A stretch of DNA of 64,000 bases from Actinomycetota bacterium (GTDB taxonomy: Bacteria > Actinomycetota > Geothermincolia > Geothermincolales > RBG-13-55-18): assembly GCA_014360645.1 (NCBI GenBank), contig JACIXD010000007.1, positions 122,873 to 186,872 of the forward strand. The letters run 5' to 3'. The stretch's first letter is position 1. Each line of letters starts with the position of its first letter. Below are positions 34,358-42,418 of this stretch, in pieces. The notes under the pieces were generated by a model that saw nothing but the letters and a program-made list of their open reading frames with translations, was not told the origin of the DNA and searched no databases. A program made the translations under genes and the position numbers.

Positions 34358-35784
34358 ACCGCGTCACCCCCTCCCCTCACCGGACGGCATTTCCAGAAAT
34401 AGGTATAGAAGTCCTCGCCCTCGAAGAGCCTGCGGAAGGTGAGCTCCACCTCCATGTCCAGCTCCACCGCTTCCGAGTCGCGGTCGGTCATGTGCAGGAA
34501 GATGCGCCCCCCGCCGTCCAGGTCCACCAGGCAGAGGGTGGTTGGCGACTCCATGGACTCGAAAAGGTGATCGTTTATGAAGTTGAAAAGCCTGCCCCGG
34601 CGGGCCAGCCTGACTTCCTCGCGCTCGCCCCTGGCGCGGCAGCGTGAGCACACCGCCTGGGGCGGGAATCTCACCAGGCCGCATTCGCGGCAGCGCGATC
34701 CGTACAAGGAATAGAGCTCGCGCCGTTCCCGCCAGAGGATGGTGGTGGAGCTCGCGTATTCGGGCCTGCCCATGCGCAGGGCATCCCGGTAGCGCAGGAA
34801 GACCGGGTAGCTGTCCAGGGAGGACCAGGACGCCAGGTGCCCCCGCAGGCCGCGCCGCGGCAACAGTCCCTCCAAGGCCTCGGTGACGCGGAAGAGCAGC
34901 ACGTCCACCCCTTCCCCGTAGTTGGCGAGGAGGATGAGGTCGCCCGCCTTGACCCCGCTCTCCAGTGCTCCGGCCAGCATGAGCAGGGGCTGTGCGGTGC
35001 CCGTCCACCCCACGGACGCGAAGAGCGCGTCCTGCATCTGGGTCGCGGGGTCGAGCTTCAGCGCCTTCGCAACCGCCATGTGAGCGCGGAAATCGGGAGC
35101 GGAACATACCGCGCGCGACACCTCTTCCGGACGCACGCCAAACCTCTCCATGGCCTTCCCGATCCCCGCCGCCATCCTCTCCGTATAGCCCTTGGTCTGG
35201 GCCATGCGGGCGTTGAACTCCCTGAGGGTGCGGTCGCGGGCCTCGCGCCTCCAGGTCATATAGGTCTCGTCCGGAGAGGAGTAGGAGCCCAGGTACTCCG
35301 CTATCACCCCCTCGCCCGACCCCACCAGCACCGCTCCGGCCCCGTCTCCCAGGGTCTGCTCCCATGCGGTCATGGGCTCGGCGAATCTGGCGTCCGCCGC
35401 GGTGACCAGGATGTCGTCGGCCTTTCCCGCCTTCACCGCGTCGAGCGCCGCGCCCAGGGCAGAGGTGGAGGCGCGCAGAGAGAGGGCGAAATCGCAGGTG
35501 TAGGCCTCGTCAGTAACGTCGAGCACGACGGCGATGAGGCTGGCTGAAGACTTCTCAGCATAGGGCGGGGTGGTGCTGGCGAAGAACAGCCCCCCGAGGT
35601 CGCTCGCCTCCAAACCCGCGAGGCAGTCCGAAGCCGCCTCGCAGGCCATGGTCAGGCTGTCCTCGTCGAAATTGGCCACCGCCACCGTCCCCGGCGCGCC
35701 GGGGATGCCCCAGGAGCGGGCGACGGTCTCGCGGCTCATCCTGAGCCACGGCACATAGGCCCCGAAGGATTTGATGCCGATCAT
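34354..35784 (-). CDS. HMG-CoA-synthase-like enzyme fused to a DUF35 zinc-ribbon/OB domain
   Basis: A 476-residue fusion. Residues 1-340 are a KAS-III/HMG-CoA synthase fold: GIKSFGAYVPWLRMSRETVA at the start, the putative catalytic cysteine in AYTCDFALSLRASTSALGAA near residue 115, LGDGAGAVLVG, and a GEGVDVLLFRV segment. Residues 350-470 form DUF35: four cysteines in CRECGLVRFPPQAVCSRCRA (rubredoxin-like zinc ribbon) followed by an OB fold (RGRLFNFINDHLF, LVDLDGGGRIFLHM). In archaea the same three activities (synthase, DUF35, thiolase) are separate proteins in one complex; here two are fused and the thiolase follows with overlap. The product may be HMG-CoA or another branched acyl-CoA. Confidence 0.9.
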   Translation of the reverse strand: MIGIKSFGAYVPWLRMSRETVARSWGIPGAPGTVAVANFDEDSLTMACEAASDCLAGLEASDLGGLFFASTTPPYAEKSSASLIAVVLDVTDEAYTCDFALSLRASTSALGAALDAVKAGKADDILVTAADARFAEPMTAWEQTLGDGAGAVLVGSGEGVIAEYLGSYSSPDETYMTWRREARDRTLREFNARMAQTKGYTERMAAGIGKAMERFGVRPEEVSRAVCSAPDFRAHMAVAKALKLDPATQMQDALFASVGWTGTAQPLLMLAGALESGVKAGDLILLANYGEGVDVLLFRVTEALEGLLPRRGLRGHLASWSSLDSYPVFLRYRDALRMGRPEYASSTTILWRERRELYSLYGSRCRECGLVRFPPQAVCSRCRARGEREEVRLARRGRLFNFINDHLFESMESPTTLCLVDLDGGGRIFLHMTDRDSEAVELDMEVELTFRRLFEGEDFYTYFWKCRPVRGGGDAV

Positions 35785-35992
35785 ATCTACCTCCCTCCCC
35801 TCCGAAATGACCGACAGAGGCGCCGCATACTAGGGATACCCATGGGTCGCCGTGCCGTTCACCGTGTCTCGTCCCCGCCGCGGTCACGCCGTCGGGAAGC
35901 GCGCTCCGGGTCTTTTTGGCCGCGACCGCGCTCTCCCGCGACGGCGTCATACCGGTAGGCCGGGATGGGAAATCGGGCCGCCCGCCATTGTA

Positions 35993-36007
35993 TGGTATAT
36001 ATTACCA
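35993..36007. promoter_or_regulatory. Palindrome TGGTA-TATAT-TACCA
   Basis: A perfect five-base inverted repeat with a five-base AT spacer, about 210 bp upstream of the HMGCS/DUF35-thiolase operon. It could be a regulator site for that operon, but no regulator gene is adjacent. Confidence 0.35.
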
Positions 36008-36186
36008 ATGCATGCCCGACGGAGCTGGCAGGGTATGGCGGTCGTACACCCGCGGTGCAACGCGAACTCCCTCCCCTCCGATCATCCGCTCAAGACTGCA
36101 CCAGCCGATTGATGCCATAGTATGAACCGATACTTCATATTATCACACCACGGCCGGGGCCGTATCCTCGATACCGGTCGCTTCCG

Positions 36187-36272
36187 CGAGATGCCCGGGG
36201 AACGCACCCATCTGCATCATGTCCCGCAGCGAGATGCCCGGGGAACGCGCACGGCTGCATCGTGTTCCGCCT
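36187..36272. repeat. 43-bp tandem duplication
   Basis: Two imperfect units at 36187-36229 and 36230-36272 share CGAGATGCCCGGGGAACGC exactly and are related beyond it (CTGCATCATGTCCCG against CTGCATCGTGTTCCG). They lie in non-coding sequence. Confidence 0.75.
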
Positions 36273-36439
36273 CTGAATCACCGGGAAGGTTTCTCCTCAC
36301 GGTTTTCCTGTCATGGCATTCACGGCAGGGATGCCCCGCTCCGTGGAGGCCGAAGAGCTGATCCCGGCCTCCCTTGACCCTTGAATATTTGACCCCTTAT
36401 CTGTTTGACTTTAGGGTTACTTTCTGGTAGCCTGATGTT

Positions 36440-36588
36440 GAATATGATGACGCGTTTCCGTTCGCCCACTCGTTTAGGGGGCGAGGACAGCGGACGCAAG
36501 GTGGACAGGCGATGAAGACCGCAAAGACCGTGGAGGCAATAAGCAGGGAGATGAAGAGGCCCGGCCCGGGCATGGCCGGGTCTTTTAC
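36440..36588 (+). ncRNA. Candidate structured RNA ending in a terminator
   Basis: Downstream of a promoter candidate, the sequence has a hairpin (CGCCC with GGGCG near 36458-36482), then GACGCAAGG and TGAAGACCGCAAAGACCG, and ends in an intrinsic terminator. The phrase TGAAGACCGCAA recurs at 37965-37980, also shortly before a terminator, with the broken SdrD-like gene between the two. The GACGCAA/GACCGCAA phrases faintly recall the c-di-GMP-I riboswitch core, but the conserved helices could not be fitted. A 26-codon reading (ATG 36512 to TAG 36592) overlaps the element; the second copy has no ATG, which favours RNA over peptide. Confidence 0.35.
36557..36587 (+). terminator. Intrinsic terminator before the SdrD-like gene
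   Basis: A ten-pair stem (36557-36566 with 36574-36583, one G-U pair) around a seven-base loop, running into TCTTTT. It lies 280 bp upstream of the SdrD-like gene, where it could act as an attenuator for that gene or simply end the RNA element. Confidence 0.65.
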
Positions 36589-36866
36589 ATAGGGCGGTAA
36601 GACGGACGGAAGAAGGGAGGCCTGGGGGGCAGGCGACGTGAGCGGGCTTTGAGGGGAAACAGGGGTTCGCCCTCAGGACCGTCTTGAGACCGGGATTCGC
36701 TCGGCGTAGATTCCCCGCTCTCTCGGGCAGGGTACAAAGAAACGCGTTTACCGGTCATCATGCAGAGCCACGAGCTTCGTCGTCCCGTGCCCGCCGCAGG
36801 GTACCCATCGCGGGATGGAGGATACCGCAGGACCGCCTCCACCCGCGGGACGCGAGAAGGAGGTAG

Positions 36867-37928
36867 ATGCGCATGAGGAAGACGAGGAGATGGCCGGTTT
36901 TCCTGGTCATCGCGACGCTGGTGGCCACCGCCGTGCTGGCGGGCTCCGCCGCAGCCCTGGCGGAGGAGGCCCAGGGGTCGGCGTCCGTAGACACGCGAGG
37001 CGTCATCGAAGCCCTGGTATGGGACGACTTCAAGAGCCCGGACGGCAAATACACCGACGCCGACCTGGTGGACGGCATCAAGGTTAACCTCTACCATCTC
37101 GAGGAAAAGCAGTGGGTGACCAGCCTCGACCCCACGGTCGAGAATTTCGAGGGACCGGACCCGAATACCTACCTTTTCTACATGGATTCAAAGAACTTAT
37201 TCGGCGGCACGGTGCGGGAATACTGGAACGGCAAGTGGGTCCTGGTGGGCAGCAAACTGACCGGTCCCGGCGGGTACGTCTTCGGCTAGGAGAACCCCCT
37301 CACCGAGTACCAGCACGGCTGGGTGGGGTGGAACAACCTTCCGCTGGACGCATGGGGGGACAACACCTTCTACAAGGTGGAGCTGGATGTCAACGGGACC
37401 TTCAAGCCCCTGGACGGCGGGGAGAGGGTCGCACAGCTCAATCCCTGGAACCTTCATAGTGTGCAGTACCTGCCAGGGACCTTCGACACCACGCCGCCCT
37501 TCGCCATCAATTCCACCTCCGCCTACATCGGGGGGACGGTGTGGAGCGACGCCAACGCGGACCAGTCCAGGCAGTGGGCGGAGCGGCCCCTGGAGGGCTG
37601 CACGGTGGTGCTCACCAACCGCTACGGGTCCAGGGTGGCCACCGCGACCACCAACCGCTACGGCTACTTCTACTTCCAGGGCCTGCAGCCCGGCACCTAC
37701 AAGGTGTGGGTGATGAGCAAACGCTACTTCAAGCAGGTGGCCCCCTACTACAAGCTCCTCACCTGGCCTCCTTGCGGGTGCGAGAAGGGTCACTACACCA
37801 TCAGCGCCGTGAAAGGCAAATACTACGAGAACAACGACTTCGGGCTCCTGGACATGAAGGACTCCGTATGGGCCACGCTTTACTACGGCCTGTGGTGGAT
37901 CGGCCTTTTGCAGTACCAGTTCCGGTAG
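36867..37928 (+). pseudogene. Secreted SdrD-B-like protein gene interrupted by one in-frame TAG
   Basis: Two ORFs in the same frame, separated only by TAG at 37287-37289, together encode about 353 residues. The N-terminus has a signal peptide (FLVIATLVATAVLAGSAAAL). The region after the stop continues naturally (ENPLTEYQHGWVGWNNLPLD) and contains an SdrD_B/prealbumin-like module: IGGTVWSDANADQSRQWAER, later TNRYGYFYFQGLQPGTYKVW. There is no ribosome binding site and start right after the stop that would serve the second part. TAG is an ordinary stop elsewhere in the window, so this is most likely a nonsense mutation, an assembly error, or readthrough. The start is ATG 36867 or 36873 behind AAGGAGGTAG. 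The role would be at the cell surface. Confidence 0.75.
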
Positions 37929-37984
37929 GAGCTATCGGGCCGTCCGAGGGGTAAAGGCATAAACCTGAAGACCGCAAGGTCACC

Positions 37985-38013
37985 GGGCCCCGGCCGTGCC
38001 GGGGCCCTTTTCC
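37985..38013 (+). terminator. Strong terminator after the SdrD-like gene
   Basis: GGGCCCCGG (37985-37993) pairs perfectly with CCGGGGCCC (37999-38007) around CCGTG and runs into TTTTCCTTT. Just upstream, GACC-GCAA-GGTC forms a small tetraloop hairpin within the phrase TGAAGACCGCAAGG, which is shared with the RNA candidate at 36440-36588. Confidence 0.8.
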
Positions 38014-38190
38014 TTTCCCCTGCAACAGCATTTCGGCACAGGCGCTTGGTGAGCGCCTCATTAAAGGCCTGTGCCGGTATACAGTGTCATCAACTTCAGC
38101 AGCGAAGGCTTCGGCAAGGCGCTTGGTGAGCGCCTCATTAAAGGCCTGTGCCGGGGCCCTTTTCCTTTCCCCTGCAACAGCACTTCGGCA
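37996..38190. repeat. Interleaved direct repeats carrying terminator and hairpin sequence
   Basis: Segment A, which begins GTGCCGGGGCCC and ends ACTTCGGCA/ATTTCGGCA, occurs at 37996-38038 and 38148-38190 (offset 152). Segment B, which begins AGGCGCTTGGTGAGCGCCT and ends GTGCCGG, occurs at 38040-38077 and 38117-38154 (offset 77). B contains the hairpin AGGCGC-TTGGTGA-GCGCCT. The order is A-B-spacer-B-A, so a simple tandem duplication does not explain it; at least two events or a transposed copy are needed. No coding sequence is involved. Confidence 0.85.
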
Positions 38191-38211
38191 AAGGGCGAAA
38201 GAGGCGGGCGT

Positions 38212-40326
38212 TCATGGCAGGAAGGAAGCCGTCCATGCCGGAGGTTCCGGCATGGATCCCGATCTTACGGCCTCTTCCCAGGTTTCAAGCGTATGGCTCT
38301 GTCCCACCGGCTTCACGAACTCGTAATAGGAGAACCCCGCCCCCACGGTAAGGGTCAGGCGACCCTCCACGGGCGCCACCACGTAGTAGATGAGCGGCCT
38401 TCCCGTCGCCGCCTGGAGGACCTCGCCGTAGACCGGGTCGCGGTAGAGGTCGCTCAACCCGCAGGCGCAGGCGTCACGGTCCGACGGGACCTCTTCCGGC
38501 CCGTGCAGAGGCAGGGAGGCGATGAAGGAGAGGGTGTCCCCTACCGCCGCAATGGCGGCGTATTCCTCCGCGGTGGGGATCTCGTTGCGGAGCTCCTTTT
38601 CCGAGACGCTCTTCAGGGTGAGGAGCAGCCCGTGGAGCGCCTCCAGCCTCTCCTCGCTCTCCGGCTCGGAGAGGCCGCGCTCCCGCAGACCGCGCCGCAG
38701 CACATCCGCCAGTGCGGCGAGCTTCCCATAGGCATCGGGCAGGGGCTCCACGTAACCCTTCTCTCCCTGCCCCATCCCCGCCCGCGCAACGTTCTCCGTC
38801 CCCGCGCTTCCTGCGACCTCTCCGGGCTCCTGCGCGTCATCCCGCCTCAGCTCCACCCGGAAAGCGAGAAAGGAACAGAGGTTGCGGTCAAGCCACGCCG
38901 TCTCCTGCATGAAGCGGGGGTATCCTCCGCCCCGCGGTCCCAGGACCCCGCGCAGCACCTCCTGCCAGCCGCCGTAGAGGTCCACGCGGCTGGGAGCAGT
39001 CATTGGTGCTGCGAGCTCCGCGCGCATTTCCGCCAGGCCCTCGCGGTAGGCTTCCGTTCCCTCCCCATAGACCTCCTCCAGGAGCTGCGCAGCCCTATCC
39101 GAACCCAGGGCGGCCGGGATGTCGAGTCCCCTGGGAAGCTGCCGTCCCGGCACCTCGTCCGCCACCAGGGCGGGAAACACCGTGTCCTCCAGCCTCTCGC
39201 ATCTACCGAGGAGGCGGAAGCAAGGGGGGGCCGCACCGCCCGCTTCTCCCCTGCCTCCTTCTACTTCCTTCCTCTTATCCCCCGCTACCCGCGACAGCAG
39301 CTCGTCCACGGCGGAATCGTTCTCGAGGTCGCGCAGTGTGAAGCTCCTTCCGAACACTCCGCCCATAATCGGGGCGAGGACGTAGGGGTTGAAGTCGGCG
39401 GTCACGCCCGCCAGGAAGGCGTTGACCTGGTAGATGCGGTCCCAGAGGGCGAGGGCGGGCTCCCCGTCCACCTCGGCCACGTGCAGAGCACCCATGAGCA
39501 CCGCGGCGCGCCTGGCCATGTCGCGCCCCCTCCTGACCTCCTCCGGGTTAGTTCCCTCCTCCATGATGAAGCCCATCTCTCCCAGCCAGGCAACGGCGCG
39601 AGAATATCCTTCCATCTCAGACCCGGTCCGGTAGCGACCCTGCGGGCTCAGGCGCCCGTAATCCACCGCGGTGCCGAAAAGAGGGGAGACCGCTTTTTCG
39701 CCCCCGCCGCGCACGAGGGCGAGTTCCTCCTCGACGAGGCACGCGGCCTCCGGCGGCATGTCCGCTTCGCAGTCCAGGAGGTCGGCCGCCACCCCCAGGT
39801 AAGCCAAGGCCGCCAGTGCCGCCTCGCGCACCGCGCCCTTCGCCTCACGGTACCATCCAAGCACCACCTCCAGCATCCCGTTCACCAGTTTACGGAGATC
39901 GCCCACGAGGACATCGCTTTCCAGGTTATGGTGAATACGCGTGCCCAGACAGTGAAAGGCGAACAGGGCGGCGTCCAGGGTCACGAACTTCGCCCCTCCC
40001 ATCTCCCGGTAAGCGCGGTCGATGCGGTCGTATTCCCCGGGCACCGCGACGAAGGCGTGTGCCGCCAGTGCTTGTCTCGCCTCCCGGTCCGGGGGAGCCG
40101 CAGCGGCTCCCGCGACGCCGGAGAGGTCGGCGCTCACCGCGTAGGGGGCGACCCTCGCGGCGGTGGCCGCCGGCACCGGGTAATAGAGGGCGAAGCGGTC
40201 CTCCATCACATGCGTGGAGAGCTCGATCCTGGCTTCCCCTCCCCCGCATCCAGCCGGGAAGGTCAGCCATGCCGGCAACAAAGCCGCCAGGACCAGGAAG
40301 ACAGCCGCTCGATACGCCGGGCGCAC
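38212..40326 (-). CDS. DUF3160 family lipoprotein
   Basis: About 704 residues. A signal peptide with a lipobox (LTFPAGC) is followed by a long helical domain typical of DUF3160: FVTLDAALFAFHCLGTRIHH near residue 120, VNAFLAGVTADFNPYVLAPI, RFMQETAWLDRNLCSFLAFR near residue 440, and the closing VEGRLTLTVGAGFSYYEFVK. The protein should be anchored to the outer face of the membrane; the family's function is not established. I chose GTG 40326 because GGAGGTGAGA precedes it perfectly. Upstream in-frame ATGs at 40338 and 40356 lack this. The ATG-40356 region is part of an inverted repeat shared with the divergent lipoprotein gene. Confidence 0.82.
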   Translation of the reverse strand: MRPAYRAAVFLVLAALLPAWLTFPAGCGGGEARIELSTHVMEDRFALYYPVPAATAARVAPYAVSADLSGVAGAAAAPPDREARQALAAHAFVAVPGEYDRIDRAYREMGGAKFVTLDAALFAFHCLGTRIHHNLESDVLVGDLRKLVNGMLEVVLGWYREAKGAVREAALAALAYLGVAADLLDCEADMPPEAACLVEEELALVRGGGEKAVSPLFGTAVDYGRLSPQGRYRTGSEMEGYSRAVAWLGEMGFIMEEGTNPEEVRRGRDMARRAAVLMGALHVAEVDGEPALALWDRIYQVNAFLAGVTADFNPYVLAPIMGGVFGRSFTLRDLENDSAVDELLSRVAGDKRKEVEGGRGEAGGAAPPCFRLLGRCERLEDTVFPALVADEVPGRQLPRGLDIPAALGSDRAAQLLEEVYGEGTEAYREGLAEMRAELAAPMTAPSRVDLYGGWQEVLRGVLGPRGGGYPRFMQETAWLDRNLCSFLAFRVELRRDDAQEPGEVAGSAGTENVARAGMGQGEKGYVEPLPDAYGKLAALADVLRRGLRERGLSEPESEERLEALHGLLLTLKSVSEKELRNEIPTAEEYAAIAAVGDTLSFIASLPLHGPEEVPSDRDACACGLSDLYRDPVYGEVLQAATGRPLIYYVVAPVEGRLTLTVGAGFSYYEFVKPVGQSHTLETWEEAVRSGSMPEPPAWTASFLP

Positions 40327-40336
40327 TCTCACCTCC

Positions 40337-40610
40337 ATGGGGTCAGCCCCGGACATGGGACATCACAACCTCAACGCTCCCCGCCGGATGCGCCCGCGGC
40401 CAGCCTCCTCTACCCCCGAAGAGGCCTCTCAATCCCCGCAGGACCGGCAATAGGTATGATTATAATAATGGATGGCGGCGGTCGGGAGTCATTGGCGTAC
40501 GATTTATGGAGGACTTCCGAAGCCGGGGAGGCGACGGTATGGTGAGAAGCGAACTGCGATGCACTCTGGAGAGGCGGAGATTTTTGTCCCATGTCCAGGG
40601 CTGACCCCAT
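40337..40610. repeat. Inverted repeat over the 5' ends of two divergent lipoprotein genes
   Basis: The 26 bases at 40337-40362 are the reverse complement of 40585-40610 with one mismatch (core TCCCATGTCC-GGGCTGACCCC, variable base between). On the right arm the ATG is the start of the lipoprotein at 40591. On the left arm the same ATG is the upstream in-frame ATG (40356) of the DUF3160 gene. Translated, both give MS(G/R)ADP. The 222 bp between the arms hold the divergent promoter region. Confidence 0.8.
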
Positions 40611-41133
40611 ATTGTTGTTGATCGCTGCGGTGCTGTTTCTGTCGGTGCTCCCGGCGGGTTGCGGCGAGACCGGAACGCCCGTGCAGATAGTGGAGCCCGA
40701 GACGCCGATCCCCGGTGAGATCCCCGGTCTCTCCGCTGATCAGAGCAGGACGGTGGCGGAATACGGCTATCCCGACCACTTCTTCATCTCCATCGACCCC
40801 TACAGCTCGGACCGTGTGGAGCGCTGGACCTATTTCAGGCTGGGGAGAGTGCTGGACTTCGACAACGGACGCCTGTGGGGAGAGGAGCCGGTGGATGACC
40901 AGTCGGAGCACTATCCTCCCACCGACCTTCATCCCCAGGACTTCCGGACCACACTCACCCCCGCGGAGGCGACGGCGGCGCTGGGGGAGCCTCTGTTCAC
41001 CCACGAGGCTGGGGACGGCCTGATGCCCGAGAACACCATCATGGTCTACGAAAAGGCGGTGCTGCTCTTCCGGGGCGAGAAGCTCATGGGAGTGGACACG
41101 CAGGTCAGGCCGCCCGCTCTGCCGGTGCCCTGA
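40591..41133 (+). CDS. Hypothetical lipoprotein
   Basis: A 180-residue protein with a signal peptide and lipobox (LSVLPAGC, cysteine near residue 24), so it should be lipid-anchored outside the membrane. The mature part is acidic and beta-rich (YFRLGRVLDFDNGRLWGEEP, later ALLFRGEKLMGVDTQ near the end, VLLFRGEKL) with a proline-rich ending. I do not recognise a family. The purine stretch GGAGAGGCGGAGA lies about 12 bases before the ATG, rather far for a ribosome binding site. It is divergent from the DUF3160 lipoprotein gene and shares an inverted repeat with it. Confidence 0.7.
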   Translation: MSRADPILLLIAAVLFLSVLPAGCGETGTPVQIVEPETPIPGEIPGLSADQSRTVAEYGYPDHFFISIDPYSSDRVERWTYFRLGRVLDFDNGRLWGEEPVDDQSEHYPPTDLHPQDFRTTLTPAEATAALGEPLFTHEAGDGLMPENTIMVYEKAVLLFRGEKLMGVDTQVRPPALPVP

Positions 41134-41393
41134 GGACAAGCGGGGATTAAAGGACGACCGGATGGGAACAATAGGTAATAAACGCCGGTTATCCCCGAGG
41201 ACACGCGCGGGATAAAATGCCGAGCCGTCGAGGAACGGCGCCGAGACTCGAGCGCGGTGCATGCGGAGCCGGGACATGCCGCAAGTCGGCGTCTCCTTTC
41301 GTGAACCGCACCACCCGAGGGCAGGGCGGTCCCACCTGGTCGGCGGGAGGCCGGAGATGCTCGGTAGGGCGTTGAACGAGGGTGGCGAGGAAA

Positions 41394-42383
41394 ATGAGGG
41401 GTGCCCACAAATACCGATACGCCCTGTACGGCTTCCTGGTTGGAGCCGGCTTCTGCGGCCTGCTCTTTCTCCTGCACTACCTCATCTCCTCCGGGACGCC
41501 CGGACAGCTGCTGCGCGAGTTCCCCGCCGCCGTCGTCCTCGCCTTCCTCAGCCTGCCGCTGTGCCTCCTAGCCGGCTACCTCCTAGGGGCGGAAAAGGAT
41601 CAGCGCGCCTCCGCGGTGCTCTGGGAGGAGAAATACCGGGAGCAGGAGAAGAAGCTGGAAGGCCACGCCGCCCTCCTCGCCCGCAACCAGGTCTCCAGGC
41701 ACATGGCTAGGATCGCGGCCCAGGAGATGAAACACCCCCTGACCTCCATCGTGGGATACGTCATGACCCTGCGGGAATACTGGGACAGGCTGGACGACGA
41801 GGCGAAGCGCGAGTTCCTGGAGTTCATCAAGGTCTCCTCGTCGCGCCTGGAAGGGATAACCAATGACCTCATGCGCATCATGGAGCTCGGCGCCCATCAT
41901 CAGAGACCGCACGACGAGAAAGTGGAGGTGGCGGAGATCGTCTCCGAGGTCTGTGCGCTGATGGAAGAGGTCTTCGCGCAGCGCGGACTCAAGGTCGCCC
42001 TGCGCTTCCTGGACCGCATCCCGCCCATGTGGAGCGACTCCTCTCTGCTCTTCGACCTCCTCTACAACCTCGTGGACATCTGCATGCGCAGCAGTGAGGA
42101 CGGCGGCATGGTCTCGGTGTGGTGCTCCCGCCGCGATTCCCGCCTCACCATGCACCTGCGCTGCCACAAATCCTCTCTTAACAGGAGGACTCTGGAGCGC
42201 CTGGGGGAATGGCCTCCCGAGGAGAGCGAGGGGGAGGCCGCCACCCTGGGCATGGAATACCACCTCGCCATGACCATGGCGGAGGAACTGGGAGGCGAGC
42301 TGAAGATGGACATGGTGGGAGAGAGCGGGGTATCCTTCATGCTGTCCTTGGGAGGTCTCGAGGCCTGTACCGCCAAGAGTTGA
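41394..42383 (+). CDS. Histidine-kinase-like membrane protein with degenerate ATPase domain
   Basis: About 329 residues. Two N-terminal helices (YALYGFLVGAGFCGLLFLLH; FPAAVVLAFLSLPLCLLAGY) are followed by a coiled-coil linker (EEKYREQEKKLEGH) and a HisKA dimerisation helix with an intact H-box, AAQEMKHPLTSIVGY. The catalytic domain is recognisable at LLFDLLYNLVDICMRSSEDG (N-box position), but the second asparagine and the DxGxG motif are missing and no clear GLGL lid is present. ATP binding is doubtful; it may act as a phosphatase, an acceptor or a scaffold. No response regulator is adjacent. The start may be ATG 41394 (GAGGAAA) or GTG 41382. The next gene follows 35 bp downstream. Confidence 0.75.
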   Translation: MRGAHKYRYALYGFLVGAGFCGLLFLLHYLISSGTPGQLLREFPAAVVLAFLSLPLCLLAGYLLGAEKDQRASAVLWEEKYREQEKKLEGHAALLARNQVSRHMARIAAQEMKHPLTSIVGYVMTLREYWDRLDDEAKREFLEFIKVSSSRLEGITNDLMRIMELGAHHQRPHDEKVEVAEIVSEVCALMEEVFAQRGLKVALRFLDRIPPMWSDSSLLFDLLYNLVDICMRSSEDGGMVSVWCSRRDSRLTMHLRCHKSSLNRRTLERLGEWPPEESEGEAATLGMEYHLAMTMAEELGGELKMDMVGESGVSFMLSLGGLEACTAKS

Positions 42384-42418
42384 GGGAGGACCGCGAACGA
42401 CGGAGGTGAAGGGCGACG

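Larger units (their letters stand above)
35785..36439. other. Intergenic region upstream of the thiolase operon
   Basis: No gene was found. It holds a possible operator TGGTA-TATAT-TACCA at 35993-36007 inside an AT-rich island, a tandem duplication at 36187-36272, and near 36407-36435 a promoter candidate for the RNA element downstream (TTGACT, 17 bases, TAGCCT). Confidence 0.45.

Noticed and set aside
36440..36590. Assignment as a c-di-GMP-I riboswitch
   Set aside because: Only short phrases resemble the core; the GGCAAACC-type strand and the expected P1b/P2 helices are missing.
37287..37289. TAG as a pyrrolysine codon
   Set aside because: TAG is an ordinary stop for several genes here, the gene is not a methylamine methyltransferase, and no pyl genes are in the window.
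38071..40545. 824-codon plus-strand ORF opposite the DUF3160 gene
   Set aside because: Arg/Pro/His-rich composition and no domain pattern; the minus strand has a signal peptide, lipobox and family motifs.
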